Source: Mycteria americana (taxonomy: Eukaryota; Chordata; Aves; Ciconiiformes; Ciconiidae). Taken from it: a stretch of 64,000 nucleotides of DNA. Position 1 is the first letter of the stretch, and each line of letters starts with the position of its first letter. Below are positions 49,601-61,187 of this stretch, piece by piece. A program made the translations under genes and the position numbers. The stretch spans positions 31,601,683 through 31,665,682 of the forward strand of contig NC_134396.1 of the NCBI RefSeq assembly GCF_035582795.1, given 5' to 3'. Below the pieces are notes generated by a model that was not told where the DNA came from, did no database searches, and saw only the letters and a list, made by a program, of their open reading frames with translations.

Positions 49601-52600
49601 CCACAGCCTGGGTCAAATTGTCTTTTAACACAAGTGGGAAGTACTTTAGAATCAATCAGTGCTTAGTGGCTCTTAATTACTTTGTAAAAAGCAGAATTTT
49701 TCAACTTGTATCTTAATACATGAAGTATTAAGCAGATTTTTTCAACTCATGTCTCAAAGCATTAAGTTACAGGTATGTAAAAACACCAAACATGCGAAAA
49801 ATATTTTTGACTTCCTTCATGTGGCTGAAATTCTACCTTCTGAATTAAGACCAAAGCAAATGCTTCCTGGAAACTAGAAACTGAGTTTTGACAAATGATC
49901 GTTTAATTTTAAGAAAGCCCCAAATCAAGCCATAGATATGCGCACACTTTAATTATATAATCAGGTAACAGGTAATTTCAGGCTGCCTGTAGGGACTTAC
50001 ATAAAAATAATGCTATTATGTTGGTGTGCAGGTACTTAAATAGCTGCTCTTTCTACCGTGTATGCAAAGAGATGCCATACTCCACTAACTCTTACATTTC
50101 GCATCTGAGAAGACACGAGTTTTCACTAACCCATAGGTCAACAAAAATATTAGATTTATAAAGTCCATGTGCTAGGTTTAGTTTTTAATTTATTTTCCTT
50201 TTCTTCAACTTTCAAGATACTTTTAACTGTTGAAGGAAATCCAGTCACTGAGGTAAAGAGAAGGAAGGGCTACAGTGCACTTCGGTCAGTCATCCACTTT
50301 GAACAACTGGAAAACTAAGACTAGCACAAGAATACCAAATTTCTTTTAAACTTTTTAAGTACTAGACTGAAATGCAAAGAATAACAGTACGTAGGCTGCA
50401 GGCAACTGGTGTCACTAGGAACAGTGCAAAGCCAGAGCTGAGCTAATTAACAGCTAACAGCCCTTAAAATGGCAACGTAACACTAAACTGGATTTTCCCT
50501 AAAATAATATGAGTAAAACTGGAATCTTTAAGTGGTAAGAAAACTGCTGAAGCTGTGTCTGGTTTTGTGTAGAACTCAATGGAAATTACTCCCTGTTAAA
50601 TATAAGCATCACCAGACCCTTTCAACCTATTTTCTACTGTGTGATAATGGCTTTTCATTTCACTCTCATTTAACTTGAAGGACCTTGTCACACCTACTGA
50701 AGTAATTCAAGTATTTTCAGGACTAGTGGGAAGAAGCATGTGTAAACTGTTCATCTTCAGAAATCTTACTGATGAGAAACTATTTGCAGTGGTTCAGCCT
50801 CTGGAGTGGCTCATGCTTTTGAATTATTCTTGTCTGACTAAAGAGCACTCTATAGTCTTTTAGCAGGGTGAAATTTGGAAGCATTTTGATTACTACATGA
50901 CTTTCCACTGCTGTAACTCCATGTGGAAACTATTTTTTAGAAAAGCACTTACAGCATTATAACTGAATTGGCCACCTTCTCTGATCAGATGGAGTTGTTA
51001 AAACCAAAGTAAATGCTAGCTCAGGGCTTTAATCAATCTACATAAGTTTCTCTTAAGTACATGCCTGCTACTGAATCTGCCTCTCACACAACTTTTTCAT
51101 TAATAAAATGTTTACTGTGTTTGCTTTCAGCATAACTGCATGTACTCCAGACACATTTTTTGTTTCTTTCTTCCTCTTCTGTTTTAAACTCTTAGCTAGG
51201 CAGTAGAATGTCAGATCTCCGTGGGATTTTCCAGCAAAACAGCTTAAACAGAAATCTTAGGGAAAAGTGTACATTAGCTTTTGTAGAGAAGTAAAAATTG
51301 ATAGACTGAGAAGGAAATGTACTACTCTTTCATGAATTTCAGATTATGTGAAATGTGCAATAACTTTACCTACATTAGGGAAATTATATGAGAAGATAAA
51401 ATTAAAACCTTCAATTAAAAAAAGCCTGAGGTAAATTACCAATACTCTAGAACTACTTGTGTTATAGAAGTCTGCTGAACAGGAAAGACACATTAAAATT
51501 GCATGTAAATTTTGAGGATTTAATTCTAATTTTATGTTGAACATCTCCAAAGAGGGTTAAGGATTAATTTCAGTATGTCCTTGTAGACATGAAGTCAGTT
51601 GGGGGTGTGACCGCAGTAAAGCTGTGAGCAAAAATATAGTATATTAAGCAACACAAATGAAGAAAACAAAAATAGGTTTGTGCTGAGTTTAAAGACAGAG
51701 GTCATCCATTTCCCATGTATCTTCACTGGTTTCCAGAGACTTGCTTCAGACCATCAAATCAGAAATATAATAAACTTTTAAATGTCCAATTTGCTTGTGG
51801 TACTTTATGTCTTCACACCTGTTTCATGTTAAATCTCACTAAAGTCCTTTAAGTTAAGAGTCAATCTTTGGAGAGAAGAGGAAGAAGAAATATGGATTTT
51901 CATGCTAAGAATCAGCACATATTCCAAATCATCTGTTAAGAAAAAGCTGCCAAGTGATGGTGGAAGACAGATATAGATCCTCTGATGGGTCCTTCAGGAT
52001 TTCAGTGGAAGCTCTAACTTTCAAGGGAACCGGGTAAGTTATGGACCCTTTCCTGACTCATAAACCCAATGCATGTCAAACAGCTGAGCATTGGTACCCT
52101 GCCAAGACCTGTGCTGTTCTACACGCACTAAAAACCCCACCTAAATTACTGTTATGTTTGCAACAGGCTCCCTCAGCCTCGGACCTCAGGAGTTGCTCAC
52201 CACCACAAGAAACTTCCCCTGCTTCTGTAACTGGGAGTGTGAACATTGGCTGGACCACACTAATTTTTTCCAGTGATGTTTCTCATGGGTCAGTTGAAGA
52301 TTGTCTCACAGAAGTATCTTTTCCAGCAGAGTTCTCTGGTGTGCTATAAGCCTGCTCTACAGAGCCCAAAGGAAGGCCACAAAGCTTGGTAGAGGGATAA
52401 AATAGTGATGCAGCTTTCTAGGAGAGGCTGCAGACTGGACACATCATCTTCAGCATCAGTTATCAGCTGGGAAACAGCACGCATCAGGTAAATGGGTACC
52501 TGGTAGTTTTTTCCCTGCCACAGACAGACACCACCACCAGTCTAAATTCTGCCACAGAATTTGTGATTCTGCGGCAGAATTTTTGTGATGTAAAGTTACA

Positions 52601-54972
52601 TTTTTCTCAACTGCTTTTGTACCGTTGTCTTATTTTCAGCTTCTCCGCTTTTTTTTGTGTAGTTTAAAAAAAAAAACCAGCTGTTGCCTTTTTATCTGTT
52701 TAGTGAATGACATTACTGATTTTGTATCAAATTAATTTCTTTTGAAGAATCCTGTTTCAAGTTCTTCAAAACCATTTCTGCTTGTTTGTGTACTTGGTAT
52801 GATCAAAGTACAGTACAATTAACATTGTCCTGAAACACTTTTTATAACTCCAGCTTACATCTGTCTCAAGAAGCAGCAGATTGATGGCTCGTTACTTTTT
52901 ATTCTGCTCTGTGATCCATTTCAATGGCTTCATTAGAAGGTGGAAACGGCTGAAAACAAATCTTTAATTCAGAGATGTATGCCGTATGCTCAAATACCTG
53001 ACTTTGTAGCACATAACTGAAATGATCACAAGGTCAGGCTAACTCACTTTCAGCAATCTTTGGTCCTCGATATAAAACTCAAACACAAGAAACACGATGC
53101 TGTCCTCAGAAATAAGGATTCAGGGGGCAGGGAGGGTTCTAAGCTGGAGAGTGTGTTAGAAAATGAGCCACTGAGTTTAGACGTGTAATGTGACCTTAAC
53201 TGTCTTAAGCAAATTACATTTCAGGTGATGGGATACGTAAAAGCTGAATTCAGTAAGGTGGATTTTGGCTTAGTAAAACAGCGTAATAACTTGAAGATTA
53301 TCCACATGGACCGTCTAAGAACTATACTAAAGACAGTTCAAGAAATGTCACATTTTCTTTTCTAGAAAACAGGCATTAAGCATTTGATTTTTGATGAAGC
53401 AGACACAAAATTTACTGGTTTAGTTTGAAAAAGCCTCAAATAAATCAGAACAATTTCTATCCCCTAACAGCACAGCACTTCTAAGTGCAACATAGCCGAT
53501 TTTCAGTGGAAAGGCACACGTGTAATTCAACCAGAAGCACACAAGACAGAATATCCTTCCATGTGCAGTTAGGAGACACCATGAGCTTGACAACTTTCAT
53601 TTTGCTGCTCTTCTTAAAAACTATTTTTCTTATTGTTACAAACCTGAATGCAGCTGTCCTTGGAAAGAGTCTTAAATTTATGCAAGAGCCTGTAGTGGCA
53701 TACACATTAGAGAAAAGTAAGGTTTGCATAACTAGTAAGATATTGTATCATCTTATTCCAGCCATAATGCCTTCTCGCTGTAAGACTTTTACTCTGGTTT
53801 TGTTTTGTTTTTTTTTTTAATCAAAACTTAACTGCTAGAGTTAGGCAAAAAGTAATTTATTGCCTGAAAGTTTTCACAGTGATTTGTATTTCACAAGATG
53901 AATAAACAGTTGCATGAGGAAAAACAAAGTTGTCGGGGAAAAAAAAAGCAGTGATTTTGGTCCTAGAAACAAATTACAGCACTAGCTAGCTGCCTTGCGA
54001 TGTAAATGTGCCTCCTTCAGGACACTCCAGTAAAGACTTCACAGGCAATCTTTGACCCCAACTTGTGCTTCTGTCACCATTCTTTCCTTGCAGCACCTAG
54101 ATCTGCCTGCAGAAGAACACAGGGTCTTCCAACAGCAGCTAATTCCACAGACATGAGCATAACATTAAATTTTTAAATCAAATGCTGCAATTAACTTGTA
54201 GGATGTTGAACCCATGGCAGTAGAAGACATCACATTAAGAGTTATTTATGAATACAAACTCTGCCTCCAAAGCTTGGCAGAGAAAATGGTGACTTCAGAA
54301 GAGCCATTCTCTCCACGTCCTGTGGCACTGAAGAATTTTAACCTTGTGAGCTTCATTTATGCAGGAAAAAGACTCATGTAACAGATACATGAACCTTCTT
54401 GCTTCTCTAGCCTCTTATTACAGGTCCTTTTTTGCTTGCACTGTGAAATTGCATCATGTTAATCAACAGCATGCAGCATAATATGTGGCTTGACTGTGAT
54501 AAAAGTCTGAGCTAGTAAAAATAGCTGGCTGATAAAATGTGAAGCAGGACAGTCTCTGTCTATTATGAGTCATGTTCAACAATTGTTCTAATGAAACATA
54601 GAGAGAAAAACTTGGTGGCTTTGGTTTTTATTTCTTCCCCTCCAGGATCTTCAAGTTCACACAAAATAAAACATCACTGTCCAGCTGACCACAGTATTTC
54701 ATAGGGCTAAAACATTTTTTTCTATGGTTTTAACATTTAAACAGTTTAGATGTTTAGATAGCTGCAGATGACTATTTGTGCAATGCCTCCAACTTACACA
54801 GTTCTGGTCAATCAAACGCTGCCTTCTTCAGTAAGTGCTCATTTAACAAGCTTTACCTACATCTAGTTCTTTCCAGGATAATAAAAATACAAAAACCTGG
54901 TTCAATATATTTTTAAAAGTGGGATGTTAGAGTGCTCTGCACTTCTTTTAATCTCTATAATACTTAGTGTGA
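43677..54972. other. Intergenic DNA, no gene recognised
   Basis: AT-rich sequence with a T-rich run at about 46347-46389, a 19-bp-period mini-duplication of CTGGGATGACCA near 46698-46728, and the palindromic hairpin at 52544-52582 (listed separately). Chance frames only. Confidence 0.6.
52544..52582. other. 39-bp near-perfect palindromic hairpin
   Basis: The left arm AAATTCTGCCACAGAAT (52544-52560) is complementary to the right arm ATTCTGCGGCAGAATTT (52566-52582) at 16 of 17 positions, with a 5-base loop TTGTG. The single mismatch lies at a CpG in the right arm that is CpA in the left arm, as expected from methyl-CpG decay of a once-perfect palindrome. If transcribed from the minus strand, that position would be a G-U wobble and all 17 pairs would form. 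It may be a templated palindrome, a small inverted-repeat element, or a structured RNA segment. Confidence 0.85.
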
Positions 54973-55065
54973 TTTTCATTTATCCCCAACCTTTTGCAAG
55001 AGCTTTCCATTTATCCCCAATCTTTCACAAAAGCTTTTCATTTATCCCCAATCTTTCACATGAGG
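54973..55065. repeat. 31-bp minisatellite, three copies
   Basis: The motif CATTTATCCCCAA recurs at 54977, 55008 and 55039 (period 31), followed each time by a diverged CTTT(T/C)(G/A)CA(A/T)... segment. Copies 2 and 3 are nearly identical and copy 1 is more diverged. It lies directly beyond the inferred 3' end of OSTF1 and runs into a T-rich tract. Confidence 0.93.
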
Positions 55066-55117
55066 TTTTTTTTTGCCTTTTTTTTTTTCCTTTTTTTTTG
55101 GCCTTTTTTTTTTTTTT
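55066..55117. repeat. Poly(T)-rich low-complexity tract
   Basis: Long T runs are interrupted by GCC, CC and GGCC. On the minus strand, the sense strand of OSTF1, this is A-rich. It could be slippage-derived DNA extending from the adjacent minisatellite. Confidence 0.95.
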
Positions 55118-55345
55118 AAAGTATCACAGACTGCTGAGTTAGACTGAATCTGTCAAAGTTGCTAATATGGAAGTTAGCAACAAAAATTGAAAATGAGATT
55201 GTATCTGAAATACTTGTAACATTTTCTTACCATCACAGTAAGGCAGTATCCCTCAGTAGGGTATAATATTTGGCTGCAGCTATTCAAGCAATCTGAAGGA
55301 AGTACATATTTTTTAACTCTGCAGGGAAGCTTGAAAGTGGCTCAA

Positions 55346-55351
55346 TTTATT
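55346..55351 (-). terminator. Candidate poly(A) signal AATAAA (distal)
   Basis: Minus-strand AATAAA about 1 kb after the OSTF1 stop codon. It is the second canonical hexamer downstream of the stop. Confidence 0.4.
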
Positions 55352-55399
55352 TTTTAGTTCTCTTTAATTCACATGAAGAAGCAATACATTTTTAAAATG

Positions 55400-55405
55400 T
55401 TTATT
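55400..55405 (-). terminator. Candidate poly(A) signal AATAAA (proximal)
   Basis: The first canonical minus-strand AATAAA hexamer after the OSTF1 stop codon. It is followed within tens of bases by a second signal, which supports a real 3' end here. Confidence 0.45.
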
Positions 55406-56368
55406 CAGCTTCAGATATCTTTTCTAAAGATACCTGTGGTATATTCGGTATACATCTTCCCTCATTCCTTCAAACACACTTAAGCTTTGAGGTAATTTAG
55501 GACAAAATATAAGAACACTTTTAAAAAATAGAAGCAAGAGATCAGTAAAAAAAATTTTAGGCAGGATAAATAGAAAAATATTCTGTCTTCCTTCCACTGT
55601 GAATAGTTTCAGCATAATGCGCTTCAAAAAGCAAAATAATCAAGTCATTCAGTCCAAAATTAAGTGTATTTCTCAAGCAAAACTGACTTAAGCAAGCATT
55701 TCACCTGAGCGTACATTTCAGGGATTGGGCCCATAGCAATAAAGAAGACAAAGCATCCAGGGGCAGATTGTCCTATGTCATTCTACCTCTTACTTAGAGT
55801 GGTACAGGAAGGAACAGGGGGAAAAAATTTAAAAAAAAAAAAAAAAAATCAAACCTTGTCTTGCTGGCTCCATGTGGGCAAAAGATGGTCACTCTCTATA
55901 GCAGCATCTCCATTCATGCCTGTCAGCCAGTACTGACTCTGCCAGTATTATCTTATCTGCACAAAGGAACCTATATCCAGGGTGATTTTGGGAAACGTTA
56001 GCAATGGTGTCTTGCTGTCCCAGAGGGACCTTTCAGTTTGAGGAGTGTATTCCAGAGATGCAAGGCACTTGCTGGGAAGGTCTCAGATGAAACCTCTGAG
56101 TTTAGAAGATGGTCCTCTGCCCATTGAACGATAAGGGTATGCCACACTTCCTCTGTGAGATAATTCCAAAGGAACTCCAATTTAAAATGTGGCATCTTCT
56201 GGCACACATGATGATTATTCCTTTGGAAAGCATGATTCCACCCTCCCATTTATATGCTATATTGGAAGACTGCAATACTCTAAGTAAGATATTTTTACAG
56301 TTGTAAAGATATGTTTTGGGAATGACATAGGCAATGCAAGTTACAGTTCTTCAGGCTGAATGAAAAAG

Positions 56369-56427
56369 CTAATCAGAGTCTTCATCATCGAGGTACTCCT
56401 CTGCATTACTTAATGTTCGGACTGTAC
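56369..56427 (-). CDS. OSTF1: OSTF1 terminal coding exon: acidic C-terminus and stop
   Basis: 59 coding bp. Acceptor TTTCCAG precedes GTACAG. Encodes (G)[18 protein letters not shown], then TAG at 56369-56371. It is separated from the previous exon by a 2,864-bp intron, the largest complete intron in the window. Confidence 0.97.
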
Positions 56428-59400
56428 CTGGAAAGAAACAAAGGTCTCTTAATTCAGGATAAAATCAGAAACAGCCCCACATTTGCAATGCTTGCAAACC
56501 AGCATCTGAGAAACCTGATTCCTCTGTCATTTAGAGATATTAGGGCTACACAGATGGAGCTGTAGATCTGGATCTCAAAGGCAGGGCTAAGCCAGTAATC
56601 ACATGTCCTACATATGAGATTTAGTCTGGGACCTTCAAGAGCCATCTTGTGGCTCCTTGGAACATGTACAGCAGAGCTGGAACTCTTTAATTCTATTTTC
56701 TGTATATATTACCTTTAAATCGCAAAGGAAAGGATGGGTGAGTTGGTGGAAGAGCCTCTATGGTTTTATTCTGACTGCCCAGCTGGCTGCCACTCTCTGC
56801 TTAAAATCAAACACATTCCACATATTCTTTCCCTTCCCTCTTTCCTCACCCAGGTTTTTTCCTGAATATTTCCTAGATCTACTTATGAGCTTTTGCTTTT
56901 GAAGGATGGTAAGCAGAAAACAGGAGTATGAAAGTATATTCACCAGATGTGCAGCAGTGCCTGGAGAACTACATCTACCTTTGGGACTGTACAAAGATAA
57001 AAAGCATGGACTTTTTGTGATAAATGATTATTTGCCTACATATTTTCAAATACATGGGAATAGGAATATGGATTATATATAATGTATATTATATTGTACT
57101 ACTGAGAGCCAGGAACCACAAGATCCTAGTCAGTTACAGTTTTGCAATAACATATTAAAACAAAGTATTAAAAATGTCAGGTGCAGACATAACAAGACTG
57201 ACGTAATTCACAGAAGTGATAAGTAAGTTATCCTAGACTTCTGGAAGAAGAACAATGAGTAAATTTAAAACTGACCTGCTCAACTGTTTTGATAAAAGAA
57301 ATCTAAGAGAAAAAGAAAATTTTTGTGTCCTTTTTGAGTAGGAAAAGCAGCAAAGGAAGAAAGGAAAGAAAAGAAAGAAATTGTAGAGCCCTGTGCTCAA
57401 GGGGCCATACTTCAAGGAAGGACAAATCCCATTTCTTCTGTATAACAATTGTTCCCTCATTCAGGAGCATGAACGACAGAATCTTTTTGCATTTCTGTAA
57501 CAGGATTTTAAAAACTTTCATTTCTTAGAATATACTTCAGCAATCATGACATTTGCATGTGTGTATATACACGTAAAACACAAAACTGAACATTTAAGTG
57601 GAGGCGAAGTAAGATTCCTTGGATAAAACAAAATGTTTTATAGACAGACTATGATAGAAGCCATATCTAAATAGAAACAGATTTGAAACTGGGAGCAGGA
57701 AGACTACTGATATAGGACTGAATCTCTGAAAAAGAACAATTGTTTCACTCAGACATTGGACATACTGAAATGTAGAATCAATAGACACAGAAGAATGAAA
57801 TTAATAAAAATAATGAAGAAAACACAAAATTCTAGAAAAGTATACAGATCAGTGGTGTCACAGAGATTATAAAAGGCCAAATTAAGACAAAAAAACAAAC
57901 AAGGAAGCTAATATTGAAATTGCAGTTAGACTGAGAACATCAGCTCTTATATCAAGGCAAACAAGAAAAGACAGTGTGCAAAAGTACCAGAAACTGGTGA
58001 CAGATGAAGTGACTAAGGATGAAAAATCAGTCGGCCATGAATAAAATCAATTTAGAGAGAGTGAAGCAAATGCACCACAAGAAGAAGAAAAGTTACCTAG
58101 TATCAGAAAATGAAACATTAATACAATTATTAGGGACATTAGAACAGAGAATACTCCTGTACCAGGTGCCTACAACTGACAGGCAAAGATTAAATAAGTA
58201 CTCCTAACAGGGATTAATTTACAAGAGAAAAAAACATGGAAACAGAAGAAATTCTGCCCTTTGTTACAACTGCTTTCTTCAGAGTCAAAACTGAATGGAA
58301 GTAATTTGTCAAGGTTTTCTGAGAAATCCTGATACTACCTGTATCAAAAAGCTGGACAGTATTTTTGCTGCAGCTGCTCTTCTTGGCCTTCTAAAGCTGC
58401 AGTCAGCTATTCCACCATTTAGTTCCCATAACTGCTAACCACCCACAGGTTAGCATTCCCTCTGTTCTCACTAGCCCTGTGACGATACAGTTGCTAGACT
58501 GCATATACCTCTGATACAAGCTGTAACTCTGCCTGTGTTTTTACATAATTTCTCATTTCATGTGTAGTTCACCTAGGGTTTCCACCCTACCTTCAGCCTC
58601 CTGAAAGCTACAGGTAACATTAATTATGCAATCCTGAACAATTCAGTCTTTGTACAACTTTTTAAAATAGCCCTGTATCTCTTTAACTGTTTTGCACATG
58701 GACACAGTGCTACTAGGAGAGATTAATGCAAGTGGGAGGCAGTGAGGCTATTTTGATAAATATTTGAAAGCATTCTTTATTTCTCTATTAAACAGTCACT
58801 TAGAGAGACATAGGAATAAGAAATTTTAAAAAATAAGCAATAAGAAAATAAAAGAGGAGCATCTGTTGGTGTTTGTTTGGCTTGGTTTGGAGGAACAGAC
58901 AGGCAGAAGGGGGAACACACCACATCATTTTACTCTCATACTCTGTCCCTTGTGGTATAGTGCTTTTAAAGTAGTTTCCATCCTTGCTTTCTTTCTGTCT
59001 CTCCACTCTGAAGGGACTGTCTTCCATTGCCTTCCCTTTCCTTACTATTTCCACGTCTTCTGAACTCTTTTGCCTCTTGCTGACACAAGATGGCATTTTG
59101 TGTGGAGTCAGCAACACTGAATGTGATAAACCACAGGTCTCTATCACAGGTCTGCTGAACTAACCCTTCTAAACACAACTCTCAGCCCATGTAGCTCCGA
59201 ACCGGGAGCTATCAACATACTGATATTTGGTTGAAATATTAACTGTCCTCTACAAAGGAAAAATGTATCACAATAACAAAATCAGAAATACCTGCACTCT
59301 GTTTCTTCTTAAGCAGGGAAGCACAAGCTGCATTGGTTGCCATGTCTAAAGCCAGTTTCTTCTCATTATTCTTCAGATCTGTTCTTGCCCCTTTATAATA

Positions 59401-61187
59401 GAAAATTTTCATCATGAATCACTGTTCCAGCTATTTCTTGAGCAATGGTATTATGATACGAGTTTCAGTAGCATGGGTAGAACAGTAATGGACAAGGGAA
59501 TCTCATCTGTGGACTGCTCTGAAGCAGACTAAAAGCTATGGATGCTCTTCCATAAGCTACAGTTGGCTAGGGAACTCGCTGGCTGCTCTCCCTTTCCAGG
59601 AAGCAGATGTCATTGCTGTTCTGGGGTTAAGTGCCTAACCTTGTCTGCAAAGCAGTATGAAATTTATTTTGAGCAGGTGAGATGTCTACTTTCCAAACAG
59701 CTGCCAGAATTTTCTGCAAGGCTTATAAAGTCAGGCAGGTAAGCTGGCTAAGGACTGTACGTGGGCTATAGGAAAACAGGTAAAAAATAATACAGATTAA
59801 TAAACACTCAGGAATCTAGTCTGCCACACAGATTGTTGAAACCTTGGTGAAGATCTTTACCCTTTGCCAGCAGCATCTCTACAATATCTGCATAACCTTT
59901 CCATGCAGCAGCATGCAAAGCTGTGTCTCCCAATTTGTTCTGTGGAGTTAGAGGGAAAAGCAACAGGATTAAAATACAGCAAAAAAACCTTTCAGCTTGT
60001 ACCAAGGATGAATAACATCACACCTCTACTATAAAGGTCTGTTGGTTTAACCTACCTGTTGGTTTAACTCTAGGTTTGCCTGGGTAAACAGAACATCCAC
60101 TATATCTGCAGAAAAGGGGGAGGGGGGGGATAAAGAGAAAAATTTAGTGGAAACAAAATAGGCTTTTTTGCGTTCATAGTATAAATTTTGGTTAAGATTC
60201 AATGAAAGAGTGATACAACCAGCTAATGAAAATCTGTACCAGTAAGACTGCATTGAGCAAACAACCATTAGTCACAAAGAAATGCTACTGCATAAAATAC
60301 CCAAAACAATACAACACTTCTTTTTGGTCTGCCCTTCTTCCCACTCTGCTTCTAACAGCTATGCTGATTAGAATGCCTGCTTCAACAGCAACAATAAAAC
60401 ACATAGCATTTGATGAAGCTGAACCTCCCTTCTAGCTTTAACTTAAAAAAAAAAACCAAACTAGAATGACATTTAAAAAATCCTGGCTTTATTATTTAGT
60501 ACTGCAATTTTAGCAATCAGTCTAACAAGGAAATTAAGAAAACCAGAGAACAGTCATGTCAAATTAATTCTTTGATACCTTTGTGGCCTCCATGGCATGC
60601 CCAGTACAGAGCTGTGTTTCCAGCTTTGTCTAAGCCATTGACCCCAACTCGATTATCCAAACACTCTCTCAACCAGCTTAGGTTGCCTGAAAGACAAATT
60701 CAGTTTTGATGATTTTTTCTTTGAAAAGTTAACAGAACCACTAAAGGCACATAGTTCTTTCTGAAGGGTGTCAGTCCTTCTATGAACTTATGAGGAGAAA
60801 AAGTGATTAGCAGCAACACTTATAACTCGTAAAACAACCAGTCCAAGTCATACCAAACATCTTTTCTTCCACTCCCGGAAGACTTTTAGATCCCTATGTA
60901 GTTAAATGGGTGGTACCAAACTTTTTCTGTGTACACAATCACAGAGTGGCAATTCTACCAGGCTGTAAACCAGCTCAGTTTCTGAAAGCTGTAAAACTTA
61001 CCAGATAATTTGTTCAAGACACCAGAGAACCAAAACGGACAGGACATCTTCATTCTAAGTATATTATTATTTTGGCAGAAAACAAACAAATCATCCTTTA
61101 GCATTACACCACTAAAACCGAAATCACACTTACCACGTTTGGCAGCTTCATGCAGTGGGTTATCAATAGACTCAGCTTGCTCTGCCA
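56369..61187 (-). CDS. OSTF1: OSTF1, osteoclast-stimulating factor 1 (last six coding exons; 5' part outside window)
   Basis: OSTF1 is a small cytosolic adaptor with an SH3 domain, three ankyrin repeats and an acidic tail. It was described as an intracellular protein that indirectly promotes osteoclast formation, and it binds SRC-related and cytoskeletal partners. Six minus-strand exons join as 61187-61134, 60686-60579, 60105-60056, 59939-59861, 59390-59292 and 56427-56369. All junctions are GT/AG with matching phases (1,1,0,1,1). They encode 148 residues after a split Val, matching human residues 67-214 in length with no gap. Ankyrin landmarks are [26 protein letters not shown] and [16 protein letters not shown]. 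The C-terminus is [10 protein letters not shown] then TAG. Compared with the human protein as I recall it, the segment before VRTLSNAE reads KKKQSAGT rather than KKKQGTDA. The SH3 exons must lie right of 64000. The reading frame is intact, with no sign of decay. Confidence 0.97.
56428..59291 (-). other. OSTF1: OSTF1 last intron
   Basis: 2,864 bp, beginning GTATTT and ending TTTCCAG in minus sense. AT-rich, with no nested gene or repeat recognised. A 12-bp palindrome GTGTATATACAC sits at 57561-57572. Short frames inside it, such as that at 58800-59147 (minus), resemble nothing known. Confidence 0.85.
59292..59390 (-). CDS. OSTF1: OSTF1 exon: end of ankyrin region
   Basis: 99 bp. Acceptor TATAAAG precedes GGGCAAG; donor GTATTT follows AGTGCAG. 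Encodes 32 full codons beginning [19 protein letters not shown] and ending LLKKKQSA. The acceptor has a poor pyrimidine tract (TTTTCTATTATAAAG), yet the frame and protein match fix the junction. Confidence 0.95.
59861..59939 (-). CDS. OSTF1: OSTF1 exon: ankyrin repeat 3
   Basis: 79 bp. Acceptor CCACAG precedes AACAAATTG; donor GTAAAG follows GCAAAGG. Encodes [20 protein letters not shown] followed by EMLLAK(G). The intron to the previous exon is only 116 bp. Confidence 0.97.
60056..60105 (-). CDS. OSTF1: OSTF1 exon: end of ankyrin repeat 2
   Basis: 50 bp. Acceptor TCTGCAG precedes ATATAG; donor GTAGGT follows CCAACAG. Encodes (D)[16 protein letters not shown] and ends in phase 0. The last 13 exon bases, GTTAAACCAACAG, are repeated 17 bases downstream in the intron (minus sense), where the following bases are AC, so no second donor results. 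Confidence 0.97.
60579..60686 (-). CDS. OSTF1: OSTF1 exon: ankyrin repeats 1-2
   Basis: 108 bp. Acceptor TTTCAG precedes GCAACC; donor GTATCA follows CACAAAG. Encodes 35 full codons, beginning [11 protein letters not shown] and ending [11 protein letters not shown]. The second ankyrin repeat opens at [16 protein letters not shown], where human has Ser in place of this Asn as I recall. Confidence 0.97.
61134..61187 (-). CDS. OSTF1: OSTF1 exon: junction after SH3 domain and start of ankyrin repeat 1
   Basis: 54 bp. Acceptor TTTCAG precedes TGGCAGAG; donor GTAAGT follows AAACGTG. Encodes (V)[17 protein letters not shown](G). Both flanking introns are phase 1, splitting Val and Gly codons. Confidence 0.97.

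Larger units (their letters stand above)
55320..56368 (-). other. OSTF1: Inferred OSTF1 3' untranslated region
   Basis: Sequence following the OSTF1 stop codon. The first AATAAA signals met on the minus strand are at 55400-55405 and 55346-55351, giving a 3'UTR of about 1 kb. An ATTAAA also lies near 55352-55358. A run of about 18 A's on the plus strand (55831-55848) would be poly(U) in the transcript. The exact cleavage site is not known; only transcript data would settle it. Confidence 0.5.
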
